NCBI RefSeq assembly: GCF_014645195.1
Contig: NZ_BMLK01000003.1
Coordinates: 220,010-284,009, forward strand
Reading direction: 5' to 3'
Length of the DNA: 64,000 bases
Origin: Novosphingobium indicum
Lineage (GTDB): Bacteria; Pseudomonadota; Alphaproteobacteria; Sphingomonadales; Sphingomonadaceae
The position numbers and the translations under genes were made by a program. The notes under the pieces were generated by a model. It searched no databases, had not been told where the DNA came from, and worked only from the letters and a program-made list of their open reading frames with translations. This document shows positions 28,376 to 39,332 of this stretch, in pieces. Position 1 is the stretch's first letter. Each line of letters opens with the position of its first letter.

Positions 28376-29233
28376 ATGGCAGGACAACGGGTAGCCGTAG
28401 TGACGGGCGCCAGCTCGGGTATCGGTCTGGAGATCGCGCGGGTGCTCGCGGCAGACGGCATGCGGGTGCTGTGCGTGGGCCGCAATCCGCTGCGCTGTGC
28501 CGCCGCCGAAGCGGATCTGCGCGCCGATGGCGGCGATGTGGAGATGCTGCGCGCCGACCTTTCGCTGTTGTCCGACGTCGACCGGCTGGCCGACGAGATC
28601 GCCGCCAGGACCGACCGGGTCGACGTGCTGGTCAACAATGCCGGGAGCATGGTCGCCGAACAGCAGATGACCTTCGAAGGCTACGAGGCGAACTTCGCGG
28701 CCAATTTCATCGGGCCTTTCGTGCTGACCGCACGCCTGCTGCCGCTCATGCGCAAGGCGGCGGAGGATGGCCCGGCGGGCAGCGTGCGGATCGTCAACAC
28801 GTCCTCGGACGGGAGCGAGATGATCCCGACGCTCAACCTGTCCGACATGCAGAACCTCGAGAACTGGAGCCCCGGCGCGGCCTACTGCAGCGGAAAGCTG
28901 GCCAACGTGCTCCATGTCCGCGCGCTGGCGCCCCGGATCGCCGGGGACGGCATCGTCGCCCACGCCTTCCATCCCGGCACGGTCGACAGCAACTTCTTCT
29001 CGCACACCCCGCAAAGCGTGCGCGATGCCTATGGCGAGCAGCCCAAGCTGAGCAATGCCGAGGGCGCCGACACGGCCGTCTGGCTCGCGACAGCGGACGA
29101 ACCGGGGCGCACGTCCGGCTTCTACTGGCACCAGCGCGCGCTGCGCGATCCCAATCCGATGGTGGAGGATGCGGCTTCCGTAGAGGCGTTCTGGCAGGCG
29201 GCGGAAGCGCTGGCGGGGCGGGCGGGAGTCTAG
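28376..29233 (+). CDS. SDR family oxidoreductase
   Basis: 285 residues, ATG preceded by AGGAG at 8 bases. Rossmann motif VVTGASSGIGLEIARVLA, VDVLVNNAGSMV, IVNTSSDGSE and the active-site YCSGK are intact. The longer helix region and C-terminal part (AYGEQPKLSNAEGADTAVWL, SGFYWHQRALRDPNPMVED) recall retinol-dehydrogenase/WWOX-type SDRs. NAD(P)-dependent; substrate unknown. Frame reading further upstream is antisense to recQ. Confidence 0.88.
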   Translation: MAGQRVAVVTGASSGIGLEIARVLAADGMRVLCVGRNPLRCAAAEADLRADGGDVEMLRADLSLLSDVDRLADEIAARTDRVDVLVNNAGSMVAEQQMTFEGYEANFAANFIGPFVLTARLLPLMRKAAEDGPAGSVRIVNTSSDGSEMIPTLNLSDMQNLENWSPGAAYCSGKLANVLHVRALAPRIAGDGIVAHAFHPGTVDSNFFSHTPQSVRDAYGEQPKLSNAEGADTAVWLATADEPGRTSGFYWHQRALRDPNPMVEDAASVEAFWQAAEALAGRAGV

Positions 29234-29360
29234 TGCAAGTATTGCCGGCGCAACAGGCGCCTGCTTTTCAACTTTTTAATCCGGCACCTGCCTTTCCGGA
29301 AGCGCCGACATTCACTTTCTGCGTAGAACTGCGGCGTAATCGAAAGTTGGCGAGGGGCTC

Positions 29361-29672
29361 ATGGAACGACTTGAACGTAATGAACCATTTCCATCTGCCA
29401 TGCAGGGTCGTTGGCACGATGGGGAAGATGCAGGAGCCGAGCTGATTATCGATGGCGGCGAGGTTCACTACCTAGGGCAGGCCACTCCTTATGATTACAA
29501 GGTGGTGGGAACGGACGATGATGCGCTCACCGTCAGCCTCAAGATAGACGATGAAGCTGGAGAAGATGACTTTCAGCGGTCACACATCACCGAATTGGTA
29601 ATCACGCCAGAGGGCGATTTTCACGCTTATAACGTCAAATTTGCACGCCAGTTCGTTCGGGTTAGTGCCTGA
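29361..29672 (+). CDS. Hypothetical protein next to the IS element
   Basis: 103 residues: MERLERNEPFPSAMQGRWHD, AELIIDGGEVHYLGQATPYD, then acidic and beta-like sequence ending FARQFVRVSA. No family recognised. GC content is lower than in flanking housekeeping genes. Its stop lies only 12 bases from the TA target duplication of the IS630-family element. Confidence 0.55.
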   Translation: MERLERNEPFPSAMQGRWHDGEDAGAELIIDGGEVHYLGQATPYDYKVVGTDDDALTVSLKIDDEAGEDDFQRSHITELVITPEGDFHAYNVKFARQFVRVSA

Positions 29673-29685
29673 TTTTCAGGAACTA

Positions 29686-30732
29686 GAGTCTGTCCTGATT
29701 AGGCTGAATCGATTGGGGATTCCCAAGCGGGTCTGATTGTGATTCAAGCTGCTAGCTGGGCAGGAGGCCAGCAGCGATGGCACGAGCCTATTCTAACGAT
29801 CTTCGAGAGCGAGTGGCGGCAGCGGTTTTGTCGGGCCGCTCCGGGCGCGAGGTTGCAGCAGCGTTCGGTGTGAGTGTTGCGAGCGCGTTGAAGTGGTCAC
29901 AGCGGCTGCGCGATACGGGCAGCGCCGGTTCCCATCCGATGGGTGGCTACAAGCCGCGGGTTCTGGCGGATGAGCAGGAATGGATGCTGCTGCGACTTGA
30001 GGAATGCCCGCATCTGACGGTGCGGGGGCTGGCGATCGAACTGGCCGAACGCGGCTATCGGGTCAGCCCCAATACGGTGTGGTCGCTGCTGCGCAAGGCC
30101 GGCCACAGCTTCAAAAAAAAGCCTGTTCGCCAGCGAGCAGGATCGCCCGAAGATTGCCCGGCGGCGGGAGCAGTGGAAGAAGTATCAGGGGCGGCTTGAT
30201 CCCAAGCGGCTGGTCTTCATCGACGAGACTTGGGCCAAAACCAATATGACCCCACTGAGGGGCTGGTCGAAGCGTGGCAGCAAACTCGTCGCGAAGGTCC
30301 CGTTCGGCAAATGGAAGACGCTGACCTTCGTAGCGGCGCTACGCTGTGACCGGATCGATGCGCCCTGTGTTCTCGATGGTCCGATCAACGGTCAGCTCTT
30401 CACCGCCTATGTCGAGCAATTCCTCGTGCCCACTCTGTCACCCGGCGATATCGTCATCATGGACAACCTCGGCAGTCACAAGGGCCAGGCCGTGCGCAAG
30501 GCCATACGCGCGGCGGGGGCCAAGCTCTTGTTCCTCCCGCCCTACAGCCCCGACCTCAACCCGATCGAACAGGTCTTCGCAAAACTCAAGCTGCTCCTGC
30601 GCAAAGCCGCAGAACGCACCATCGAAGCTACATGGCAGCGTATCGGAACACTGCTCGATGCCTTCCCACCACACGAGTGCGCCAATTACCTCAGAAATAG
30701 CGGATATGCCTCAATCTAATCAGGACAGACGC
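29686..30732 (+). mobile_element. IS630-family insertion sequence (1047 bp)
   Basis: Bounded by imperfect terminal inverted repeats: left GAGTCTGTCCTGATTAG, right (complement) GCGTCTGTCCTGATTAG, one mismatch in 17. Both ends are flanked by TA (29684-29685 and 30733-30734), the target duplication expected for the IS630/Tc1-mariner group. It carries a single transposase split over two frames. Ends look intact and the copy appears recent. Confidence 0.92.
29777..30719 (+). CDS. IS630-family transposase, two frames
   Basis: First frame (29777 onward): MARAYSNDLRERVAAAVLSG with helix-turn-helix regions, to HSFKKK. At 30113-30120 there is a run of eight A residues; reading then continues in the +1 (equivalently -2) frame as SLFASEQDRPKIARRREQWK to the stop at 30719. 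The second part holds the DDE triad: LVFIDETW (D), IVIMDNLGSHK (D) and PPYSPDLNPIEQVFAKLK (E). Some IS630 elements are known to use programmed frameshifting or slippage at such runs. Alternatively an indel has inactivated this copy. Confidence 0.88.
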
Positions 30733-30734
30733 TA

Positions 30735-31054
30735 GGTGTCTGCTGCGCCCGAATTTCGGACGTTCAGCAGCGTCGGGCATACCGCAAGACCTGCCGGCTG
30801 CTCATCCAATCTTCGTCATTCCCGCGGAGGCGGGAATCAAGTCCCGGCGCGACGAATTTGTTATAGCCTCGGCTTATTGCATGATCCGCGGTGTAGGGTG
30901 TGATGTCGCCGCCACCCTTTGAATTAACCTGCTGAGCTCCCCTGGATTCCCGCCTTCGCGGGAATGACGAAGCGGGGGCTGCTTCCGCGACTTTTCTCAA
31001 AGCGATCTACTGTCCACGCATTCCTGCACCTGCCGCGCGTTCAGGTTGAATATT
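30735..31054. other. Gene-free stretch between IS element and Nudix gene
   Basis: 320 bases without a supportable gene. It is dominated by the fold-back element at 30811-30972. The sequence between the arms has no open frame of note. I see no clear promoter. Confidence 0.5.
30811..30972. repeat. Fold-back element with 28-bp arms
   Basis: The left arm (30811-30838) begins CTTCGTCATTCCCGCGGAGG; the right arm (30945-30972) is its inverted copy with a single mismatch. The arms themselves contain a short hairpin (TTCCCGC/GCGGGAA). CGTCATTCCCGCG-type elements are frequent proteobacterial intergenic repeats. The 106-base centre is non-coding. Confidence 0.8.
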
Positions 31055-31621
31055 TCAGTCCCAGAGATCCGGGCGGCGCAGCATCAGCGCCTGCGCGAGG
31101 ATTAGTGTCTTCGAGTCCGTCAGGTCCCCCGCCAGCACGAGATCGCGCAGACGGTCCAGACCCACCTCGTGGACGGTGATGCACTCGTTCTCGTCATGCG
31201 CGCCGCCGCCGTCGGCAACCCGGTCCTCGCTGGCATACTGGGCCAGATAGAGCGTTACGCGTTCGGTCGAGACCGGCGGCAGCGACCAGACGCAGGAGAC
31301 GAATTCCAGTTCGGCAAGGCGCAGGCCGCCTTCTTCCATGGCTTCCTCGATGATGCGCTCTTCGGGGTCGGCGCCATCCAGATTGCCGGCGATGGCCTCG
31401 AGGATCGGGGCTTCATCGGCATGGAGCACGGCCGCGCGCGGCTGGTCGATGAGCATGCACATGCGCCGCTGTGGATCGTAGGGCAGGACCGCGACCGCAG
31501 AGCCGTTGTCGAGCAGGTGCCGTTCGGCGCGGCTGCCGTCGGGCATGTCGAGATCGAGCCGGAAGAACTTGTACCAGCCGTCATAGACCAGGGTGCGATC
31601 GGCAATGCGGGCGGTGTTCAT
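31055..31621 (-). CDS. Nudix hydrolase, NudK/ADP-sugar type, atypical Nudix box
   Basis: 188 residues. The fold matches GDP-mannose/ADP-ribose pyrophosphatases: GWYKFFRLDLDMPDGSRAER, VAVLPYDPQRRMCMLIDQPR, EAIAGNLDGADPEERIIEEA then MEEGGLRLAELEFVSCVWSL, PPVSTERVTLYLAQY. In the Nudix box the first Glu is Asp and the usual Arg of REUxEE is Glu (EEAMEE), though the last metal-binding Glu pair is kept. Activity is therefore likely but not assured. It lies alone, C-terminus toward the fold-back repeat. Confidence 0.82.
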   Translation of the reverse strand: MNTARIADRTLVYDGWYKFFRLDLDMPDGSRAERHLLDNGSAVAVLPYDPQRRMCMLIDQPRAAVLHADEAPILEAIAGNLDGADPEERIIEEAMEEGGLRLAELEFVSCVWSLPPVSTERVTLYLAQYASEDRVADGGGAHDENECITVHEVGLDRLRDLVLAGDLTDSKTLILAQALMLRRPDLWD

Positions 31622-31821
31622 AGCCCATTCGATAGCTGCCGAATGCCATGTTGCAAGTGCGAAATGAGCGACTGGTGCGACTCGCCTTCAGAGCTGTCTT
31701 GTCTGGTTCGGTGCCGACGGTTCAATTGCAGGCCATTAGGCGATTTCGACTTTTTTTCGGGCACTAAATCGGCTGGGGCGAGTTAATTGCACGATAACCA
31801 GAAAGATGGAGGTATTCGCCC

Positions 31822-31977
31822 ATGACTGCTTATACAATCCACAGCAGCCGTCCGCACGAGTCGATCCTGCCGCGTTCGCACCGCGACGCGCACCAGCGCT
31901 TCCTCTCCTACGGACCGGTCCAGCCGATGGACGAGGAACGCGGGCTGCTCGCCCGCCTGTTCGACAAGCTGTTTTGA
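31822..31977 (+). CDS. 51-residue conserved-looking micro-protein
   Basis: ATG at 31822 preceded by GGAGG at 9 bases. Translation: MTAYTIHSSRPHESILPRSH, then RDAHQRFLSYGPVQPMDEER and GLLARLFDKLF. Codon use is strongly coding-like (G/C third positions), and the basic N-terminal half with an amphipathic C-terminal helix suggests a real small protein. No known family or domain recognised. It has its own 200-base upstream region, so it is likely a single-gene transcript. Confidence 0.65.
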   Translation: MTAYTIHSSRPHESILPRSHRDAHQRFLSYGPVQPMDEERGLLARLFDKLF

Positions 31978-32175
31978 ATTCGGCGCGAGGGGCGTTCGGG
32001 CAAGAACCGGCCGCGTATCTCGCGTTTCAATCGGTCCGCGCCGGACCTCCGCGCAGTCTATTCGCCGTGGCTGTGCGGAAACAGCGGCGCATCATGGTAA
32101 CTTTCCCGTTCGACATACCCCGGTAGCAGTCCAAGCATGCGGTTTAATCGGATGTTTGGACGGCCGTGCGATGGT

Positions 32176-32451
32176 ATGAACAATCGATTGAAAGGATCGA
32201 TCGGATCGCAACGCGAGCGGGACGCCATGCAGGACGAACGGGAATTCGTGGACGTTGCGCGGACCTTGAAATCTCTGGCAACCGATCTCGAGGTACCCGC
32301 GGCGCCCGTGCTGGGCGCGCTTGCCCATCACGGCATCGAAGCCGCGCTCGATCTTCTTTCCGATTTGTCGAATTTGAACGCCAGCTGTGCCTTTTACCGC
32401 CACCGGGCTGGCTGGCGCGCGAAGCATGGGGGTGTCCCTATAGTGCACTGA
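32176..32451 (+). CDS. Hypothetical protein
   Basis: 91 residues from ATG 32176; ATG 32227 (MQDEREFVDVARTLKSLATD) gives 74 and starts at the clearly coding part; neither has a good ribosome site. The core DVARTLKSLATDLEVPAAPV, LGALAHHGIEAALDLLSDLS is helical. A frame on the opposite strand is weaker in codon use. Function unknown. Confidence 0.45.
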   Translation: MNNRLKGSIGSQRERDAMQDEREFVDVARTLKSLATDLEVPAAPVLGALAHHGIEAALDLLSDLSNLNASCAFYRHRAGWRAKHGGVPIVH

Positions 32452-32540
32452 AGGCCGCGAGACCTTCACAATGCGTACCTGCCCAGCTTTGCCGGCGCCG
32501 CTTCTCTACCCCTTAGGGAGCGGCGCCGTTTCAATTGCGT

Positions 32541-35144
<2,604 letters not shown>

Positions 35145-35180
35145 GGTTGTGTCTCGTTGGATCAGAAGTTTGCTTCATCT

Positions 35181-35259
35181 GTCCATCCCACTTCGCTCAT
35201 CCTGAGCTTGTCGAAGGATGGGGCTTCGACAGGCTCAGCCTGAGCGGGATTGGATGGAC
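35181..35259. repeat. REP-like fold-back, copy 2
   Basis: Contains the 26-base unit also found at 24874-24899 (here 35195-35220) and its imperfect inverted partner at 35224-35245 (19 of 22 matching), enclosed by GTCCATCC/GGATGGAC (35181-35188, 35252-35259). The GNAT gene's last codons and stop lie inside it. Confidence 0.75.
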
Positions 35260-35798
35260 GGTTCGAGAGATGGCGGGGTGGCTGTCAGAGCGCAGGCCAG
35301 TACGAAGTCGTCGTAGGTCTTGCCGCCGACATCGAAGCGGCGGGTGCCGATCGTCTCGAAGCCGTGCTTGCGGTAATAGGCGAGGGCGCGGTGGTTATCG
35401 TCCTTCACGCCCAGCAGCAGGCGGGAATGGCCAGCTGCCGCCGCTTTTACGGCGTCCATCAGGCCCCCGGCGATGCCGCTGCCCTGAAAGCGCGAGAAGA
35501 GGTAGATGCGCTTGAGCTCGACATCGCCGTCCTCGGCCTGCGCCAGTTCCGGCCTGGCCAGCAGTGCGTAGCCGATCGGGGCGCCGCCCGGTTCGATCTC
35601 GGCAATCCACGCCTTCGCGCCTTTCGCGAAGTAGGCGCGATAGGCTTCGGCCGAATGCTGGCGGGCGCAGTGAAGGGCGATGCCCGCGCCATCGACGAGG
35701 CCAGCGAAGCTTTCGAGAAAGGTCGCGGCGCCGACAAGGGCGAGGGTATCGGCATCGTCCGGACCGGCAGGCCGGATGCGCCACGGAGCGGCGGTCAT
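35235..35798 (-). CDS. GNAT family N-acetyltransferase
   Basis: 187 residues from the ATG at 35798. The GNAT fold is visible: WRIRPAGPDDADTLALVGAA, AWIAEIEPGGAPIGYALLAR, ELKRIYLFSRFQGSGIAGGL (the R/Q-x-x-G-x-G/A acetyl-CoA loop) and ALAYYRKHGFETIGTRRFDV. It sits 17 bases after the N-terminal metH gene. Its last residues (IQSRSG) and stop codon are encoded by the repeat element, so the original C-terminus may have been altered. Substrate unknown. Confidence 0.85.
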   Translation of the reverse strand: MTAAPWRIRPAGPDDADTLALVGAATFLESFAGLVDGAGIALHCARQHSAEAYRAYFAKGAKAWIAEIEPGGAPIGYALLARPELAQAEDGDVELKRIYLFSRFQGSGIAGGLMDAVKAAAAGHSRLLLGVKDDNHRALAYYRKHGFETIGTRRFDVGGKTYDDFVLACALTATPPSLEPSIQSRSG

Positions 35799-35815
35799 GG
35801 CAGGCGGTCTCCGTC

Positions 35816-36862
35816 TCAGGCCGCCATGATGAACGGTTCTAGGCCGGCAAGGCGCGTTACCGGCTCCAGCACGGGGATCTTGCGCGGGGCAATGCCCTGA
35901 ACCGCTTTGGCCATGGCCGCGATGTGCGCCGGCGTGGAGCCGCAGCAGCCGCCCAGCACGTTGACCTGACCCGCTTCGGCCCATTCCTTGACGAAGTCTG
36001 CCGTCGTCTCGGGCTGCTCGTCGTAAGCACCCAGTTCGTTGGGCAGACCGGCGTTGGGGTAGATCATGATCAGCGTGTCGGCGATTTCCGAAAGCGTCTT
36101 TACATGCGGGCGCAGCTGGGTGGCGCCGAACGAGCAGTTGAGCCCGATGGTCAGCGGCTTGGCGTGGCGCACCGCGTGCCAGAACGCCTCGACCGTGTGG
36201 CCCGAGAGGTTGCGACCGGAAAGGTCGGTCAGCGTCATCGAGAGCATGATCGGCACGTCGCGGCCCAGCTCGGCTTCAAGCTGCTTGACCGCCATCACGC
36301 CGGCCTTGGCGTTGAGCGTATCGAACACCGTCTCGATCAGGATGAAGTCCGCTCCGCCTTCGACGAGCGCGGCGGCCTGTTCCTTGTAGACATCGACCAG
36401 CGTGTCCCAGTCGATCTCGCGGTAGCCCGGATCGTTGACGTCGGGGCTGAGCGAGAGCGTCTTGTTCGTCGGGCCGATGGCGCCGGCAACGAAGCGCGGA
36501 CGGCCGTCCCTGGCCTGGAACTCGTCGGCGACGCGGCGGGCGGCCCCGGCCGATTCGATATTGATCTCGCGCACCAGATGCTCGGCGCCGTAGTCGGCTT
36601 GGCTGATGCGGTTGGCCGAGAAAGTATTGGTCTCGGCAATGTCCGCACCGGCTTCGAAATAGGCGCGGTGAATCGCCTCGGGCACTTCGGGCTTGGTCAG
36701 CGCGAGGATGTCGTTGTTGCCCTTCTGGTCGTGGCTCAGGCCCAGATTGCCGGCGTAGTCCTCTTCCTGCAGCTTCCAGCTCTGGATCTCGGTGCCGAAG
36801 GCGCCGTCGGTGATGAGGATGCGCTTGGCAGCCTCGGCGAGGAAGGTTTCGCGCGCGCTCAT
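35816..36862 (-). CDS. metH: Methionine synthase, homocysteine-binding part
   Basis: 348 residues from the ATG at 36862, overlapping the metF stop (ATGA). It is the zinc-dependent homocysteine methyltransferase module: ILITDGAFGTEIQSWKLQEE at the N-terminus, FILIETVFDTLNAKAG, and the zinc cysteines in GLNCSFGA (~241) and LGGCCGSTP (~306-307). A stand-alone betaine or S-methylmethionine enzyme is less likely because the other MetH domains are encoded by the gene at 32541-35144. Confidence 0.93.
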   Translation of the reverse strand: MSARETFLAEAAKRILITDGAFGTEIQSWKLQEEDYAGNLGLSHDQKGNNDILALTKPEVPEAIHRAYFEAGADIAETNTFSANRISQADYGAEHLVREINIESAGAARRVADEFQARDGRPRFVAGAIGPTNKTLSLSPDVNDPGYREIDWDTLVDVYKEQAAALVEGGADFILIETVFDTLNAKAGVMAVKQLEAELGRDVPIMLSMTLTDLSGRNLSGHTVEAFWHAVRHAKPLTIGLNCSFGATQLRPHVKTLSEIADTLIMIYPNAGLPNELGAYDEQPETTADFVKEWAEAGQVNVLGGCCGSTPAHIAAMAKAVQGIAPRKIPVLEPVTRLAGLEPFIMAA

Positions 36863-37776
36863 GCGGCAGTCTCCGTGGGGTTGGTTTTCGGACGCAGGCC
36901 AAGAAGCTGACAGATCGCGTAAGTCTGCTCGGCCTTGTTGAGAGTATAGAAGTGGAAGTCGCGCACGCCACCGTCGTAGAGGCGCTTGCACAAGTCGGCG
37001 GCGGCGACCGCGGCGACCAGCGCGCGCGGGCCGGGCCGGTCGTCCAGCCCTTCGAACATCGTTTCGAGCCAGCCGGGAATCTCGGTGTTGCCCGACATGC
37101 GGCGGATCGCGGCGAAGCTGGTCACCGGCATGATGCCGGGAATGATCGGCGCGTCGATGCCGGCGGCCAGCGCCTTGTCCATGAAGCGGAAATAGGCGTC
37201 GGTCGAAAAGAAGAACTGCGTGATCGCCCGGCTGGCGCCGGCATCGATCTTGCGCTTGAGATTGTCGAGATCGGCCTCGGGGCTGAGCGCCTCGGGGTGG
37301 ATCTCGGGATAGGCCGCGACCGAAATGTCGAAATCGTGCCGCGCCTTGAGGCCCGCGACGAGATCGGCAGCGCAGGTGTAGCCTTCGGGATGCGGGACGA
37401 AGACGCCCTCGTCGGTCGGCGGCGGATCGCCGCGCAGCGCGACGATATGGCGCACGCCCGCATCCCAGTACTGGTCGACGATCTCGTCGATCTCACCCTT
37501 GCTCGCCCCGACGCAGGTCAGGTGCGCGGCGGGCACGAGATCGGTTTCGCGAACCAGCCGCGAAACCGTGGCGTGGGTGCGTTCGCGCGTCGAACCGCCG
37601 GCGCCATAGGTGACCGAGACGAAGTTGGGGGCAAGCGGGGCGAGCTGGGTGATCGAATCCCACAGCTGCGTTTCCATCTTTTCGGTCTTGGGCGGAAAGA
37701 ACTCGAAGGAAACGGAAATATCGCCGGGAAGTTCTCCGAAGAGAGGCGTGTCGGCCGGTCGCTGGGCGGCGGTCAT
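36859..37776 (-). CDS. metF: 5,10-methylenetetrahydrofolate reductase
   Basis: 305 residues. [20 protein letters not shown] carries the catalytic Glu, followed by [42 protein letters not shown], and AVTQFFF-like [17 protein letters not shown] that binds FAD. Reduces methylene-THF to methyl-THF, the methyl donor for MetH. Overlaps both neighbours by 4 bases (arsR-MTase upstream, metH downstream), so coupled translation is expected. Confidence 0.97.
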   Translation of the reverse strand: MTAAQRPADTPLFGELPGDISVSFEFFPPKTEKMETQLWDSITQLAPLAPNFVSVTYGAGGSTRERTHATVSRLVRETDLVPAAHLTCVGASKGEIDEIVDQYWDAGVRHIVALRGDPPPTDEGVFVPHPEGYTCAADLVAGLKARHDFDISVAAYPEIHPEALSPEADLDNLKRKIDAGASRAITQFFFSTDAYFRFMDKALAAGIDAPIIPGIMPVTSFAAIRRMSGNTEIPGWLETMFEGLDDRPGPRALVAAVAAADLCKRLYDGGVRDFHFYTLNKAEQTYAICQLLGLRPKTNPTETAA

Positions 37777-38777
37777 AGTGCAGTCTTTCCTTTTGGCGTT
37801 TTCGGTTTCGTCGCGGTCGGGCGCACGGAGCTTTCGCGGTGTGCCGTCCAGATTTTAACAGTGAGCGGATTGCCGGGCAGCGCCACGGGCGCCTGCGGCA
37901 CGAGGCCGGCTTCGCTGAGCAGGGCCAGCATTTGTTCGTCGGAAAAGCCCAGGCGCGCGTGGGCGTGGCGCTCGCGCAGGTCCTCGCGCTCGTGCGCGGC
38001 CAGATCGACGATCGCGATTCGGCCCGAGGGGCGCAGAACACGCGCGGCTTCGGCGAGCACGGCCTCGGGCTCCTGCGCGAAGTGGAGGACCTGATGGAAC
38101 AATACGGTGTCGAAAGCCTCTTCGGCGAAAGGCAGCGCACTGAAGTCGCCCTGCACCAGATCGACCTTGCTGGCGGGCAGGGCCTGCAGGCGGGCGCGGG
38201 CGATGCGCAGCATTTCCGGGCTCTTGTCGAGCGCGGTGACATGCGAGGAGCGGTCGGCCAGCAGTTCGGTCATGCGGCCGGTGCCGGTGCCGATGTCGAG
38301 CAGTGCCCCCAGGCCGCTGCCGTCGAGCGCCTCGATCAGCGCGGCCTCCACGGGCTCGTCGGCGCCGTGGAGCTGGCGTAGCGTGTCCCATTCGTCGGCA
38401 TGGCGCGCGAAATAGGCTTGCGCGCTGGCTTCGCGGCCGGCGCGAATGGCGGCAAGGTGGCGCCTGTCCTCGGAGCAGCGGCTGGCGAAAGCGGCGTCCT
38501 CATCCTCGGCGAGCGCCAGCAGACGCGCGGCGGCCGTTCCGAGCGAAGGGGTGCCCTGTTCGCTGACGGCGCTTCTCAGGAAAACCCAGCTGCCTTCCTT
38601 GCGGCGCTCGGCCAGACCGGCGTCGCACAGGATTCGAATATGGCGCGATACGCGCGGCTGGCTTTGTCCCAGCACTTGCGCCAGCTCTCCCACCGCCAGT
38701 TCCATATGCGCCAGCAGACGCATGATGCGCAGGCGTGTGGGCTCCGATAGGGCCCGCAGGAGAGGGTCGATCCGCAT
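37773..38777 (-). CDS. ArsR-family regulator fused to a SAM-dependent methyltransferase domain
   Basis: 334 residues. Residues 1-75 are an ArsR winged helix ([40 protein letters not shown]) without the arsenic cysteine pair. Residues ~130-290 are a class I methyltransferase: [20 protein letters not shown] (motif I at 161-167), [17 protein letters not shown], and [20 protein letters not shown]. Such fusions head methionine/one-carbon operons in alphaproteobacteria and probably sense SAM or SAH rather than methylate (inference). First gene of the operon; a perfect palindrome sits 8 bases upstream of its start. Confidence 0.9.
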   Translation of the reverse strand: MRIDPLLRALSEPTRLRIMRLLAHMELAVGELAQVLGQSQPRVSRHIRILCDAGLAERRKEGSWVFLRSAVSEQGTPSLGTAAARLLALAEDEDAAFASRCSEDRRHLAAIRAGREASAQAYFARHADEWDTLRQLHGADEPVEAALIEALDGSGLGALLDIGTGTGRMTELLADRSSHVTALDKSPEMLRIARARLQALPASKVDLVQGDFSALPFAEEAFDTVLFHQVLHFAQEPEAVLAEAARVLRPSGRIAIVDLAAHEREDLRERHAHARLGFSDEQMLALLSEAGLVPQAPVALPGNPLTVKIWTAHRESSVRPTATKPKTPKGKTAL

Positions 38778-38784
38778 GGGAGAT

Positions 38785-38806
38785 CATATAAAGATATCTT
38801 TATATG
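38785..38806. promoter_or_regulatory. Perfect 22-bp palindrome, ArsR-type operator of the met operon
   Basis: Arm CATATAAAGAT (38785-38795) directly abuts its exact complement ATCTTTATATG (38796-38806). It is AT-rich in a GC-rich genome and lies right before the arsR-MTase start codon, overlapping the ribosome site or promoter. A dimeric winged-helix repressor is the obvious ligand, which implies autoregulation. Confidence 0.75.
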
Positions 38807-38945
38807 TGTGCAACCCAAAGGAAAACGGCGGCTTTCGGGGGCTCTACTTCCTATTTGCGTTGCACCATTGTCTCGTCTAAAGAATGGCCCTGCAGGCTTG
38901 CCTGCAAGCGTTGGCCTGTGCGCCAAACAATGCAAGGGGATTCGC

Positions 38946-39116
38946 ATGAAGAAGATTGCTTTCGCCGCGTTCGCGTCGGCTGCTGCTCTGTCGCTCGCCG
39001 CCTGTGGCGGTGAACCCGCTCCGACGGAAACCGAGTCGGTTGAGACCGTTCCTGACGCGATGATGACCGGTGACGCCACCGACATGCCGACTGAGGCAGC
39101 GTCCGAGGCGATGTAA
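38946..39116 (+). CDS. Small lipoprotein
   Basis: 56 residues: MKKIAFAAFASAAALSLAAC with lipobox LAAC (Cys20), then GGEPAPTETESVETVPDAMM and an acidic, Thr/Glu-rich tail. ATG preceded by AAGGGGA. The mature part of 37 residues has no domain. Probably an entericidin-like or envelope small lipoprotein; role unknown. Divergent from the met operon regulator. Confidence 0.75.
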   Translation: MKKIAFAAFASAAALSLAACGGEPAPTETESVETVPDAMMTGDATDMPTEAASEAM

Positions 39117-39124
39117 TCCGGCCA

Positions 39125-39219
39125 GGGGGCCGACTAGCCACACCGGCGCGTCGGCCCCCGCCGCTTTCCGCTCTGCTTCCGCTTCGCGGAGTAGTCGGAA
39201 AGTCCGTCTTATGACGGAC
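39125..39219. other. Highly structured segment after the lipoprotein gene
   Basis: GGGGGCCGAC (39125-39134) pairs perfectly with GTCGGCCCCC (39150-39159), and GTCCGTC (39202-39208) with GACGGAC (39213-39219) around a TTAT loop. With the terminator that follows it could be a 3' UTR or a small RNA. No coding frame here. Confidence 0.5.
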
Positions 39220-39224
39220 GAAAG

Positions 39225-39248
39225 CCCTCCCCAGCGGGAGGGTTTTTT
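39225..39248 (+). terminator. Rho-independent terminator
   Basis: CCCTCCC (39225-39231), loop CAGC, GGGAGGG (39236-39242), then six T. Ends the lipoprotein transcript before nadE. Confidence 0.85.
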
Positions 39249-39332
39249 GTTTCTGCCGCGTATGTTGGCCTTGTGTTGCGGTGCGGGGGGTTTTTCGTTG
39301 CAACGGTCAGGGCCGCGGGGCATCACTTGCCC

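Noticed and set aside
38778..38945. SAM riboswitch upstream of the met operon
   Set aside because: The leader on the operon side is too short, and the only structure is a DNA-type palindrome next to the start codon.
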